DNA of 64,000 nucleotides from Branchiostoma floridae (GCF_000003815.2 NC_049979.1:9446267-9510266); one strand, 5' to 3'; numbered from the stretch's first letter, positions 35,021 through 46,799 are shown. Numbers and translations are program-made. Notes: generated by a model not told the origin, from the sequence alone.

Positions 35021-36487
35021 TTTAATGGCCCTATTTGGTATTTAGGCAAAGGAAAGACGCCTTAATCACCCCGTATAATACACTATTTGGTCTATAGGCA
35101 AAGGAAACACACGTTACTCACCTGTGCGGTGTCTTACCTGGTCTGTAATAAAAGGAAATACACGTTACTCACCTGTACGGTGCCTTACCTGGTCTGTTAT
35201 AAAAGGAAACACACCTTACTTTACCTGTATGGTGTTTTACCTGGCCTGTTATCAAAGGAAATACACCTTATTTACCTGTACGGCGTCTTACCTGGCCTGT
35301 TATAAAAGGAAACACACCTTACTTACCTGTATTGTCGTCATTTATTAAGGAGAGAAAAACAATTTGTTTGTCAATGTTAATAAAGGCTTTTACAATTGAA
35401 ATTTTCTACGTCATAACTAAATTTTATAAAACATTTCCTTTCTGTACTCAGAAGAGGAGCCCGCTCATGCCATGTTCCAACATTTATTACTATATTAAAT
35501 AGGCTATTAATAGCATGTGGTCACATTTTTCTGCACACAAATAATGCAATTAATATTGTTTATGTGTCAACTCCTTCCAATACTTTAAAAATATTTAGGA
35601 AGTGATATGAAATACATTTTTGTATTTGAAATAAGTTTGTACACACTGTAACAGATACTCATCTAATCAAATCCTCATCGTAACAATGTTTCTGTGATAA
35701 ATAAAGATAAGAAAAGTCCAGTTTGGTGAAGAGTTATTATCATAAAGTAAATAGTATTGTTTATAATGAATAGCTATGTTTTTCTAGTATTGGTTACCTG
35801 CCCCTAGTCAGGTTTATAACACTAATGTGTCTGAGCCTTTTGTACATTAATTGGGCACTGAGGAGAATCAATATCCATATTTGCACTAAGTTCCTCAAAC
35901 CTGGGTAATTATAGCACAGAAAAAAGGACCACAATGTAAATATCATTCAGATGATAGCACTATGAATTGAAAATCTTGTTAAGAATTCACTCTAAAATGG
36001 TTGTATGATAAGCTATGCTACAACAGTCCCTCCCGCGATACTTATAGAACAGTCCCGCAAGGAGGTCACATGACTAGTGCCCGCCATTTTGAATTGCCAT
36101 TGTTAATGTACAGGCAGTATCGGCGTGTACATTTTGACCAAAAACAGGGACTTAAAATGCTTGTAAAGCACGGAAACTCCGTACACATCAATGGGACAAC
36201 ATCTTGAACATGTTTGTGGCGGTAGGTTTAGGTGTCGTTGCGCGACGGCCGATATTTTTGTGGATATAGTGGGCATTCGCTAAAAAAGACATTTTGCTGG
36301 GCGTTCGCTAAAAAGACCATCGAGAATCGAAAGCTTTGATTTATGTCACTTCGGGTCGATGGATGGACTTGAAACTCAGGATTAATACATGGGAGCACAA
36401 CGTGGACATATTCCAAGCAAAAAAAATGAGATTCGTGCAGCGCGGACTTCTCTAGAGTGGGCGTTTGTGGGCATTCGCTAAAAAGAC
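35021..36487. mobile_element. Right arm of the large inverted repeat
   Basis: Reverse complement of the left arm: about six 51-bp units (35085-35335), then the arm without the 1.0-kb insertion, then one copy of the outer unit ending in AGCGAATGCCC-complement at 36487. Differences from the left arm are scattered single bases, so the arms are not identical copies produced by the assembler. Confidence 0.7.
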
Positions 36488-36824
36488 TATGCGGTGCCGG
36501 GTCTGGGCACCGGCTTTCCGGCTGCAGGAGTTATCCGAATACCATTTTGCGCATATCTTGGTCCTTTGGGCCAAGAAATGTAAAATGGTCTCTATATGTG
36601 AATAGGGCCTATGTCAATATTCTGAGAAATTTGAAAGTCATTTCATTTACGATCTTGCCACCTGTCAAATAGTACCCCATTGTTTCGGCCGATTTTGAAG
36701 CTTTAGTTTTGAGGGTTATCTCCACCAAAATGACCATTTCCCCATGTTCCATGTGTAATTTTACCATGGATCCGTCTTGAAAATCAGATATCTATTGTAG
36801 TTGTAACGTAGTACGGCATAAGTA

Positions 36825-39395
36825 TCCAAACCGATACGGGGCAATAGCCAGGTGAGTAACAGTCACATGATTCATGCTTGACGTCACCTGGCCATGGCGT
36901 ACTTTAGGCTTAGACGAAGACAACAATAAGACACCGGCCAGCACATCATACTAGTAGTCTTTTACCCTTTCTCCATTCGACTGCACGCAAAAAGGTGGGG
37001 AAAATCATCATGGTTATTATGAAGTTATTAGCTTTGTACTCATGTAGTGTCCCATACTAGACACAGACAACAGATCGCGCCACCACGACATGTGTGATGT
37101 ATGCATAGATTCAGGGCGGAACTTCTGAGAACGATCATGCTTTTGCAAGATAAGTTGAACTTTAGAAAGAGTTAAGTATCCTTAGTTTGTTAGTGAAGTT
37201 TGGTTCTGTGAATCGTTAGTTACGTTCTTAGCGCAACAAGTTGTAATTCAAGTCCTTGAATCCATTGAAGCTGTCGTTTTAGTTAGGTTTCGACCAAGGC
37301 GGAAGTAAATCTATCGTGAAAATATTTCGACTTATAGATAAGATATTGACTTATTGCATCACAAGCAATTATTGCCATATATGCATGCGAAGCTTTGATA
37401 ACATCACCTAGCTAACTAGTAAGAAGTTACATGTCCAATAGTACTAATATAATCTTATTGAATAACCCTGTCGATTCACTACTGAAAACGAAAGTAAAAG
37501 TTACATGATACGAAAGTACAGCTAGAGATTTATTCATGTAGTGGCGATACGAAGAGTGCCAAAGCCCATAAATGATCTTAAAAACATGTCGGGTTTTAAG
37601 GAAAGTGAAGGTTGTAGTGCATTGTAGTGGCGACGGCTAGATTGTGCGACAACTTTGGACAAATGTGCGACATTCATAAAGTGGAATGCATTTTCAACAT
37701 ACTAGAGTTCCACGACCCCAAACCTTTGCCAAATGAATCTATCTTTTACAACTGCTTTGTTAATTGTGTTTGTCATTAATTATGCAAATAAGGTTCTTAT
37801 TCGCATAAGTTATATATCGTGATCATCTCCTCCACCAAACAACAGTCGTAGGCAATCTTGTTATTGTTAAGAAAGATGGCTTTTATTGCATTTTCTGACA
37901 ATTTATGCAAATTAGGACCTCATTTGCATAAGTAATGTTCAATGATGTTTACCTGAAGAAGAAGTTCTTGTAGCATTTACCACAATGACATTATAGCTTT
38001 TTCTCATTAGTTATGGAAATTTTTTACGTCTTTATTTTTTCATAATGGATATATATATATCAATATTTTTCTCTTTCTCGGTTACAAACGTCACATGTTG
38101 TAATCTTCCCATAATGGAACTGAGCGTATTTAGACGATGTTTTAATTATTTATGCAAATTAGATTACAATTTGCACAATTAATATGTAATTACATGTACA
38201 TGAAGCATCTCTTAAGCTATCTACATAACAAAAATCATGACAATCCGTCAACCCCTTCTTGAGTTATTCCCTTTCAAAGTCTGACACTAAACCTGCCCTG
38301 CAGTTCCCAAAAAAGTCGCTAGGAAGTCCAAACCTACACCACGTACTCTCGGCATCAAGAGCCGTCTGCTACTCAAAATTATAGCCGAGGCATGTTCAGA
38401 ACTCGAAATATCAAACCCGGAAGTTCCGCTGCAGTACCTTAACATGCTGCCAGGGGGCCCAAAATCTAATCGTTTCCAGGTCTCATCAAGACCTACCCAC
38501 CCACATACCGAATATCAATACAATCCATCCAGGCGTTCTCGAGTTATTCTGGTCTTCTACAAACATAGATAGATAGATACAAGCGCTACCCAAACAAGAG
38601 TTCGGAGACCTCATATCTCCATGAAATAGTCTGATTATGTAAATGATTTCCACATTTACATAATCTATGCTTGGTTATGTATACATTTAGATAACTTACA
38701 CTGGTCACAATGTTGATTGTGCATTTTTTTACCATTAAAATGATTGATATCTGTTAATGTCCCACCAGCCACAAACTACACATGACAGATATTTGAGTCT
38801 TACAATGGCAAAAACTACAAATATAGATTTCCTTCATTAATTATGCAAATTAAGTGCCAGTTTGCATAATTTGCACTTATGTGCATCTCTGTCTAAGCTA
38901 CGTACATACCAAATACCATCTAAATTTGTCGTTCCCTTGTCCAGTTATCCTCCTAAGAAGGTTTTGAGAAAAATGCCCCTGCAGTTCCAGAGCAACCTGC
39001 TAGGGGACCCAAACATACACGACATATTCCTTACATCATCAGCTATCTGCCACCAAAAAATCAAGACCATACCACATCTAGGTCAAAAGATACAAAAAAC
39101 AGAATTTCTGCTGCAGTACCAAGGTCACATACCAGGAGGCCCAAAATTGACCTTGACCTTCGTCTTTCCAACACCTACCCACATACCGAATATCGTGACA
39201 ATCAATCCAGAGGTTTTTGAGTTATGTTGACCACAAATATACCACAAAAAAACACAGCAACAGACACAGACACACAGACAGACACACCCAACACTATATC
39301 TACATTTTTCATGGAGATAAATGTAACCTTCTTGGCGAAGGTAGTAAGCATGGTCTCTTCCAAAGCAGCCACTGATATTTCAGCTTTTGTGAACT
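36825..39395 (+). other. Upstream segment of otopetrin copy A, duplicated at 53367-54280
   Basis: From AAACCGATACGGGGCAA onward the sequence aligns with 53367 onward (for example CGACTGCACGCAAAAAGGTG, TAGTGTCCCATACTAGACAC and GCAAGATAAGTTGAACTTTA). The duplication thus includes about 0.9 kb of shared upstream DNA besides the gene. Copy A has an extra 1.6-kb element (37714-39345) that copy B lacks. No exon is recognised here; a non-coding first exon is possible. Confidence 0.7.
37714..39345. mobile_element. 1.6-kb non-autonomous DNA element with ACCTTTGCCA ends (copy 2)
   Basis: It begins AACCTTTGCCAAATGAATC and ends CTTCTTGGCGAAGGTAGT. Ends and interior match the copy at 32141-33155 in reverse orientation (GACCTTGACCTTCGTCTTTC, CACACAGACAGACACACCC, TTTGCATAATT modules). 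It is absent from otopetrin copy B, so it inserted after that duplication or was lost there. The frames inside it look like chance. Confidence 0.65.
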
Positions 39396-39575
39396 ACTGT
39401 AAAGGTGAAATGTTCGCGGTAATTTTATGTTCGTGTTTTTCGCTTTGAGCTTAAAACCACCGCGAACATTTCACCCTTTTCAGTACCCCACATAGCAGTT
39501 TCCACCATCACGAACACTCAATTTTCTCCCTGTTACACGCGAAACTGAATTCCTGCGAACACTTCCTCTTTACAG
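39396..39575. mobile_element. 180-bp MITE ending at the otopetrin A start codon
   Basis: Inverted ends ACTGTAAAGGTGAAATGTTC and, on the other side, GAACACTTCCTCTTTACAGCA, with an internal hairpin (GTTCGCGG facing CCGCGAAC). The right end reads CCTCTTTACAG directly before CATG, a good 3' splice site. The same element is at the same place in copy B (54285-54472), so it predates the gene duplication. Confidence 0.6.
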
Positions 39576-39576
39576 C

Positions 39577-42126
39577 ATGCCGAGCAACAGTGAACATGAC
39601 CGGCTATTGGGTGACGCTGAAACCGAACCAAAAGATGCTGTCCAACAAAATCCTGCCCGAGTGGAGCATCGTAATACTTTTAGTGAAGAGCACGTGTGTA
39701 CAGTATATCCTCTTCAGTCCTCTATGACAACCTTTAGCAAGGACATTGAGTCATCCTTGCTTTTGACAGCGTGGAAACTACGACACCTTTTAAAGCTTTT
39801 TTTTGCCATTGCCATTGCCGGTCTTTCTTTTCTTGTAAAATGCGTACTTCAGAAAATATTTTGGAGGTAAATAATATAGGGCCTTTGCTCGAAAAGTCCG
39901 GTTTCTATAGAATTGACAATGCAAGAATTTGCAATGCAAGAGGCAATCATATCAAAAATGAGTATTTCCTCACAAATTTCCGCGTGTTTTTTTTCAGGGA
40001 GAACACCCCATGCAAAACTACCTTTCCCGATTTGTCAGCATCATCTGTCTGTTCTGTGTGGTGACTGCTGGGATAGTTCTCAGTGTTGGTAACAGCGCTG
40101 TGGATCCAATTGACAACCCTGTGGAATTCACTGGTACTTCCAACAGCACACCGACGCCTCTGCATATGGAACCAATCGGACCTGAGAAGCTGGAAAGGTT
40201 TCTCTACATAGGTATCATGAGGTTCCCGTAAAAATGTTTTCGATGGCATGTGTGATTGTGTTTGTGGTTACAAAAAATGTGGATGGATTTCAATGATTTT
40301 TGTTGTATGTGATTAGGTCTTGACCTATAATTCAGTAAAGAAGTAATCATGGGGAACTTAGGTTTTTTTTTGGGTACTGCAGGAGAATTACCTTTTCACT
40401 ACCCCCTTTCTTTCCCAGTAGGTTCAAGGGACAATTGCAGTCTAAAGGCCGGGGGATATTACTAGTTCATTGAGCATTGTTTACACAGAAGTCTATTTGT
40501 CAACCAAATATGAGGGTAGTGACATGATTACTTTGTCTATATTAGTGGGTTTTATTTCTTGCAATAATTACTGTTGCTGTGCATGAGTGATACTGATAGT
40601 GATAATAATGGCCCCGTCCTTTTTTCGCAGCTATGATAGCTGGTTTGCTGTGGATAATCGTCACCTTGCTCTGCCCAAACTTCCTCATCGTACAAACTAC
40701 AAACCACCATGGCTGCTCCGGACAACTGGACAAGGCAATGCTGCATCTTCTGGGCGCCACACTCATCTTTGCCGTCGGGGCTGCATTCCTTCCTCTCATC
40801 AACTTCGTCGCTTATCTTAGCAATGCTAGGTGCTATCGCGATAAAGTTTGGGGTCATAATCAAGCGGAATGGGTACTTTATCAAACCTGCCATTTCTTAT
40901 TTATCTTCATTCAACCGCTCTTCTTTTTCAAGTACATCCAGCACGGCGCACAGCTGAAGTTTTGTAGGGGGTTGTCCCACTTTGCTCTGATGTGGTTGAT
41001 GGGAACTGATGTAAGCCTGTGGTTTCATTTTCTAATGGAAGAGTCAGGTGATGAAGGGTCGCTCATCATATCACCCCCCAAGAGTCCAACTTCCGGAATG
41101 ACATATGGTATGAATACCAGACCCAGTAATATCACCTGTCCAGCTTCCTCGCGCCTACAGGGCTTGCTACCGGAAATACGCCCGTTTTTACACCCCTTCG
41201 TTCTAGAATACTCACTCATCTCTGCTGGACTTTTTCTGAATTTGTGGAACCGTATAGGAAAAAGACCGCAAGAAGGTGGGTGCAGTGTACAAATAGATCG
41301 CCTGCCACAGCAGACCACTTCCCTGCGCATTCCTATGGTAAGTGGTTTGATCCTGGGCCTCGTCGTAGTTCTGGTACTGACAGCTGCTATAGCTTATCAT
41401 TCTACTAAACTCATGGACTTGGGCATCAAAACAGATATATGCAACGATACAGTAGTTGAGGCCGTGAAATCAGAATTGGATACCGCTTTTGGAGTGTACT
41501 ATGGTTGCAGTATAATAGTTTACGTGATGATGCTCTTTGGTTGTTTGATTGTACTCTGGTCCCCAGTAAAACAGATCATCCAAGGGATGGAAACACCCAT
41601 GTTAAGTGGCCGCGACACTGATCCACAACACAATAGTCACATTTGGATAGACACAGCTTTACTGCTATCTTCTGTTGCAGGTGTTTTCCTCATCAATGGC
41701 TTTGGCATGGCGGCATCTGTGGGGCTATCCAAATACTATACTTGTGGGTACATCTCCAGCTGGTACATGGCTGACTGTGCCCTTGGCACAATTCACTGCA
41801 TTGCACAACTGCTGTTGATCATAGGTGCACTTCATCAGCGGTGGGTTGGGACAAAGTGGCGCACATTTGTCTTCTCCTGCCTTTTCATCCTCAATCTTGG
41901 GCTTTGGGGAATTGATCTGTACGAAGTAAAAAACATTACCACTACTGCACTTGGTCAAGTCTACTTTGGCTCTGGTGTGTGGTCCGTAGTCATTCATGTT
42001 GCTTATCCCTTGTGCATTTTCTTCCGTTTGCATTCTGCTGCAACTTTATTCCCGCTGATGATAAAATCCTGCAGGGTTAACAATGCCGGTGGTCATGTTC
42101 AGTCCATTGACATGCAAGAATTGTAA
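39577..42126 (+). CDS. Otopetrin-like proton channel, copy A (3 exons)
   Basis: Otopetrins are plasma-membrane proton channels with 12 transmembrane helices. Exons: 39577-39693, 39998-40211, 40631-42126; 608 residues. The family is recognised by EYSLISAGLFLNLWNRIG (vertebrate IEYQ...LWKNIG), FSCLFILNLGLWG and the C-terminal PLCIFFRLHSAATLFPLM (vertebrate PFSIFYRMHAAASLFE). Hydrophobic helices are obvious, e.g. FVSIICLFCVVTAGIVL, MIAGLLWIIVTLLCP, LLGATLIFAVGAAFLPLI and GLILGLVVVLVLTAAIAY. The exon 1 donor CAC|GTGTGT is weak; it is chosen because it keeps phase and because copy B has CAT|GTATGT at the same place. Reading through instead would add a hydrophobic stretch but break the frame into exon 2. 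A potential glycosylation site lies in the loop NITCPASS. Confidence 0.88.
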
Positions 42127-42240
42127 AGATGCATGTGCCGTGGTCATAGTCCAGAGTATCTTTTTGGACCACCGGGTACAAAGATGCGACTTGTTTACTT
42201 TGGATTTCTACAGATCTCCCTGACAGGCTGCCTATGTATG

Positions 42241-45121
42241 TAGGGCGGGTACCGGTACGGTGTACCGGTACAAAACCGATTTTCATGTTAGACCGGTCCA
42301 GAAAAACCGGACCTGAAAAAAATCTGTGTAGCGGATGCTGGACCGATTCGAAAATGAACAGATTACACTGGCAGGCGTTCGATTGTTTGTGGGCTTACAG
42401 ATCAAAGCCTGAAAAGAACAAAAGCGAAGCAGAGGAGAGTTCACTTGGTAATTTTTACCAGTCTTCTACAGTCAAACTAGGTCTAAAACAGAGGCAGTTA
42501 GTGTTGTTTTATACATGACTTGGGTAGGATTTTTAAAACGTCAATGGACGTCGGATACTCCACCAAACAGAACCCTACTCTAACAAAATGGAACACTGTT
42601 TTGAGTATCGCGAAATGTTGAAAACCGATGGTAGGGCTATTGAGGAATTGTAAAGAAACGGCCGCAAACTGGACATTTTGAGGAGCACATGATTTATTGT
42701 TATTGCTCATATACCTGTGGAGGAAAGCTAACATCGATGCACTCCAGCAGGATATGGCAACATACAGTCGAGAGTTTGCAGACCAGGCTCAGCACAACAC
42801 TGCCTCAGAAAACTGGGAGCTGTTTAAGGCAGCCGTTAGTGGTGCTGCCAATAAGCATGTCCCCAGGAAAAAAGTGAGGCCACAATCCAACAAACCTTGG
42901 ATAACTCCCCAGATTCGCAAAGCTATGCGTAAGCGGTCTGAACTTTTTTCCAAGGCTAGGAGATCCAACTCCAATGAAGCCTGGGCAAAGTTCAAGAGGT
43001 GTAGGAAGGGCGTTAAGCAGAGAGTTAGGAAGGCCCATAGGGATTATGTCTCCAATTACCTGGAGTCTAACATCGAGGATAATCCCAAGGCCTTTTGGAG
43101 CTATGTCAAATCCATCAGACAAGACTCTACTGGTGCGTCCGCCCTAAGACATCAGGGGGTGCTAACATCTGACCCCAAAGAAAAGGCTGATGCACTGGGG
43201 GCCCAGTTTGAGTCAGTGTTTACCAGGGAGGATAAGACCACCGTTCCTACCCTTGGCGAACCCAAAGCTCCAACTATCCCCTCCCTTAACATCACAGTGG
43301 AGGGGGTAGCCAAACAGCTCTCCTGTCTTAACCCCAGCAAGGCCACAGGACCAGACGGATTACCACCTCGCCTCCTGAAGACCGTAGCCGAACAAATTGC
43401 GCCAATATTACAGGTCATATTCTCCCAGTCAATATCCACGGGAGATGTTCCTGAAGATTGGAGAACAGCTAACATCGCTCCAATCTTCAAAAAGGGGGAC
43501 AGAACCTTGCCATCAAACTATAGGCCGGTGTCTCTGACATCGGTCTGTGGTAAAGTGCTCGAACACATCGTGCACAGCCACATGATGAAACATCTAGACG
43601 CTCATGGCATTCTGTCCCCTGCGCAACACGGCTTCAGGAAGGGTCTGTCCTGCGAGAGCCAGCTGGTGCTTACCCTCCAAGACCTGGCCAAGAACATGGA
43701 CCAGAACAAACAGGTCGATGCCGCGGTGCTTGACTTTAGCAAAGCATTCGATACTGTGCCACACGAACGTCTGCTGAGCAAGCTCGAGCACTATGGTATT
43801 TCTGGCCTCCTTCAGTCTTGGCTTAGGGCCTTCCTTACGGAGAGAACCCAGAGGGTTGTCTTTGACGGTGGAACATCTAAAGCTGTCAAGGTCACCTCTG
43901 GAGTTCCGCAGGGTACTGTGTTAGGCCCTCTGCTATTCCTGCTCTACATTAATGACCTACCCGATTCCGTAGACTCACATGTTCGACTGTTTGCTGACGA
44001 TTGCTTGATTTATCGAACTATCAGCAAGCCTTCTGACGCACAAGGGCTGCAGTCTGACCTCGATGCGTTAACAGAATGGCAAAATCGTTGGCTCATGTCG
44101 TTCAACCCCTCTAAATGTCACATCCTCCATATCACCCGTAAAAAGCACCCCATCATAACTCAGTACTCCCTCTCTGGAGAAGCCCTTACCGGTGTTAAGT
44201 CCCACCCCTATCTTGGAGTACAACTGTCCGACGATTTGCGGTGGGACACCCATATCAACCACGCCACTAGCAAAGCTGGTAAGGTCCTAGGAGTCATTCG
44301 GCGCAACTTGACCCATTGTCCATCTAGGGTCAAGGCCACTTGTTACAAAGCGCTGGTACGGCCTCACTTGGAATATAGTGCCATCGTCTGGGACCCGTAC
44401 ACCAACAAAGGGATACAGGCGGTGGAGGCCGTCCAGCGCAGGGCAGCCCGAGTGACCCTAAATGACTACCGGCAGACTAGCAGCGTGACACAAATGCTTT
44501 CAGACCTGCAGTGGCGCCCTCTCTCCGAAAGGAGGAGGAACGCCCGCCTCACCTTTTTCTATAAAGTAGTCAACAATAATATTAACATAGACGCCAGCAA
44601 TATTCTGAAGCCTGCCCAAGGGCGTACCCGGGGTAGTCACGACTTCAAATATCAACACATATTTGCACGCACCGATATCTACAAACATTCTTTTTTCCCA
44701 CGCACAATTCCCGAGTGGAATGCCCTGCCTGGCACGGTTGTAAGCGCTCCCAACGTTGAGCACTTCCGTGCCAGGCAGGCGGCCTGCCCGCCCTAACCCG
44801 GGAGCCTCAGCTCCCCCCCCCCCTACTTTTGCCCCTCGCGGGGTCATTTGGGGGTATCCTATGCAGATGCAGATTTATTGTGTCCTTTCTCCAGGATTCT
44901 AGCACCAGACTAAGGTCACAGCCTCACAGGACTAGCTATAGTCTACTTCTAAAATAGGGGGGGGGGGGGTTGACTAGGAGTGATCACATGGTTCACAGTG
45001 GGTTCATAACAATCCTTTCACAAGTTTTCAGATAATTAAGTCCAAGTTCAGGTTCAGGTTCTCCGGATCTGGACCTGGACCGTACCTGTACCTCACATTT
45101 CTGTACCGGTACCCACCCCTA
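42241..45121. mobile_element. hAT-like element interrupted by a LINE
   Basis: Left end TAGGGCGGGTACCGGTAC, right end GTACCGGTACCCACCCCTA. The left 450 bp and right roughly 120 bp align with the reverse complement of the element at 391-823 (shared GACCGGTCCAGAAAAACCGG, GGATACTCCACCAAACAG, TCCAGGTTCAGG-type motifs). The flanks ATGTATG and ATGTAGG are an imperfect target duplication. The extra length is the LINE at about 42705-44873. Confidence 0.7.
42697..44796 (+). CDS. 5'-truncated non-LTR retrotransposon reverse transcriptase (CR1/L2/Jockey-like)
   Basis: A 699-codon open frame with the reverse-transcriptase blocks in order: TGPDGLPPRLLK, GDRTLPSNYRPVSLTS, AVLDFSKAFDTVPHERL (first catalytic Asp), GVPQGTVLGPLLFLLYIND, RLFADDCLIY (catalytic Asp pair near 43993), FNPSKCHILHI and YLGVQLSDDLRWDTHI, then the usual tail (CYKALVRPHLEYSAIVWDPY). 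The endonuclease domain that should precede is missing, so the copy is truncated at the 5' end near 42705, as LINEs often are. The frame is intact to its stop, so the insertion is young. The 3' end may be at the GCAGATGCAGAT near 44865. It cannot move by itself. The clade assignment is uncertain. Confidence 0.9.
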   Translation: MLLLIYLWRKANIDALQQDMATYSREFADQAQHNTASENWELFKAAVSGAANKHVPRKKVRPQSNKPWITPQIRKAMRKRSELFSKARRSNSNEAWAKFKRCRKGVKQRVRKAHRDYVSNYLESNIEDNPKAFWSYVKSIRQDSTGASALRHQGVLTSDPKEKADALGAQFESVFTREDKTTVPTLGEPKAPTIPSLNITVEGVAKQLSCLNPSKATGPDGLPPRLLKTVAEQIAPILQVIFSQSISTGDVPEDWRTANIAPIFKKGDRTLPSNYRPVSLTSVCGKVLEHIVHSHMMKHLDAHGILSPAQHGFRKGLSCESQLVLTLQDLAKNMDQNKQVDAAVLDFSKAFDTVPHERLLSKLEHYGISGLLQSWLRAFLTERTQRVVFDGGTSKAVKVTSGVPQGTVLGPLLFLLYINDLPDSVDSHVRLFADDCLIYRTISKPSDAQGLQSDLDALTEWQNRWLMSFNPSKCHILHITRKKHPIITQYSLSGEALTGVKSHPYLGVQLSDDLRWDTHINHATSKAGKVLGVIRRNLTHCPSRVKATCYKALVRPHLEYSAIVWDPYTNKGIQAVEAVQRRAARVTLNDYRQTSSVTQMLSDLQWRPLSERRRNARLTFFYKVVNNNINIDASNILKPAQGRTRGSHDFKYQHIFARTDIYKHSFFPRTIPEWNALPGTVVSAPNVEHFRARQAACPP

Positions 45122-46736
45122 ATGTAGGCACATACATGTATATAGCAATAGTATTTGTGGGATGCAGGTAGATATTTGGAGATGTAATTCCCATCTTATA
45201 AACTTCTAGTTAATGAACATGTGTGTGATCAAGAATTGTGAAACTTCATTTTTCACAGCAGTTAGGCAAATAATTTCAGCAGCACCTTGACATGCTATCA
45301 AAGATGTATGGTTTCATTGAGTATATTTTATGCATAAGCAACATAATTTCGTGCTTATATAATATTCTCCCAACACATTTCTTATATAAATGCAGTTGGT
45401 AATCATTTTCATTTACATGTACATTCCATCGAAAGTTTTGCTGATGAAACACCTTTTCTTGTAGACACGCCAGTGATTAGAACAATTGACCAATGAAATG
45501 TACAGGATATTCTGGGTAAATCAACATTATGTTGGTATAAAAGGTTTAAGGTTTCAAAATTATTGATTTTTGTTTGTGCGGACATTCGTAACGTTGTAAT
45601 CTGTGTATGAAAAGCAAATTATGTAATATTGTATTAACTGTATATGCATTCTTTTTCTCTAACCCAATTGAAGTACTGCATACGAGCAGAATCTGTAGAA
45701 TATGGTCCAAATCTACAGTGTAATGATAGACAGGAATGTAAAATGAAGATGTTTTCACATTTTGGATGTAACCCGATACTTCATGATAAAGATTTAGAAT
45801 TTGACCAAGGACGTTTCATTCTGCATGAATCTATGCTTTATCTATGTGTGTTGTGTACCTCAGATGGTCAAAAAGAAAACTGGAATCATATACTAACATA
45901 TGCAAATAAGTATTTCTTGCATCAAATGCATTCTACACTTAAGCCTCCAACACAAACAAACAAATCTGTTCTTCGTTTCTTGAAGGATTTTAACAATACT
46001 ACACAACAGTTCTGTGAAGAAAATATTGTTTTAAACTACAACATACTTCATGCCGTATGCTATCCATATTTATTGACTGGCTTTAATAATATTGTGGCGC
46101 TGTTGCAATGTTGCTCTGACGTCATCAGGTTGTTAGGCTGACGTCGCACACACACGGACAGATACAGACACTAGGCGCTACCGAACCATAACCCTCTAAC
46201 AAAGGTCCGGTCCATAGCAATTAGACGAGTACAATTTTCTTTTAGAACAAAAAAGATCCATGGCTTTCTGATATGATGCAAATTGACTTTCTACATTCAG
46301 CGACGAAAGTTTGACATCCAGATACTAAGACACACAATACAAATTACCTTTTACATGTTACCTTACAAACACATCAAATGGCTCACGGAACTAACACTGA
46401 ATATGTAGGTACTCTTTTCTAGGGTCCAGCCGGGAGAGCTATACCTGTGTGGATATACCACACTGAAGGCTGGATTGAGATATCAAAGCGGGTATACCTA
46501 TCAAGTTTTGTTCATTGTCTAAATCCCTTTGATCTATTCAAGCTGTACATGTCCGAAAAAACATCAAATTATTTTGAATACAATGCTTTAAGTAAGTGGT
46601 TGCTCTTTTTGGTCAAAAGAAGAAGTATTTGCGCTGCTGTAGCCTGATCATAGAGGTGTTGGGTTGACTGCTGTTACCTTATAAAGCCATAAAGCCATTT
46701 TTTCTTTTAGCAGTCTGGAGTTTCTTTTTCAGAATT
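45122..46736. other. 3' flank of otopetrin A, duplicated in diverged form at 57660-58100
   Basis: Short blocks recur downstream of copy B (GTACAGGATATT, AAATCTACAGTGT, TGCTTTAT near an ATGA.TC.ATG motif), so this is probably old 3' UTR or flank. The 165-codon plus-strand frame at 45644-46141 falls in it but is not open in copy B. I see no other gene. Confidence 0.5.
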
Positions 46737-46799
46737 TCAATTTCCAGTGTCCCTCGGCGACTCGGCAAGGTCTTCTTCGTATAGCACTGAAGGGCTGCA

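Noticed and set aside
31223-36487. Palindrome as pure assembly artefact
   Set aside because: The arms differ in bases, repeat number and one 1.0-kb insertion, which an assembler mirror copy would not show; the gap still leaves the centre unresolved.
38862-39230. 122-codon plus-strand frame upstream of otopetrin A
   Set aside because: It is inside the 1.6-kb repetitive element; related copy 1 does not keep it open.
39694-39869. Extended otopetrin A exon 1 with an extra hydrophobic segment
   Set aside because: The extension cannot join exon 2 in frame by the GGAG|GTAAAT donor and has a stop in copy B, so it is treated as intron.
45644-46141. 165-codon plus-strand open frame downstream of the LINE
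   Set aside because: It lies in the 3' flank duplicated from the otopetrin B region, where the frame is not open; no known domain.
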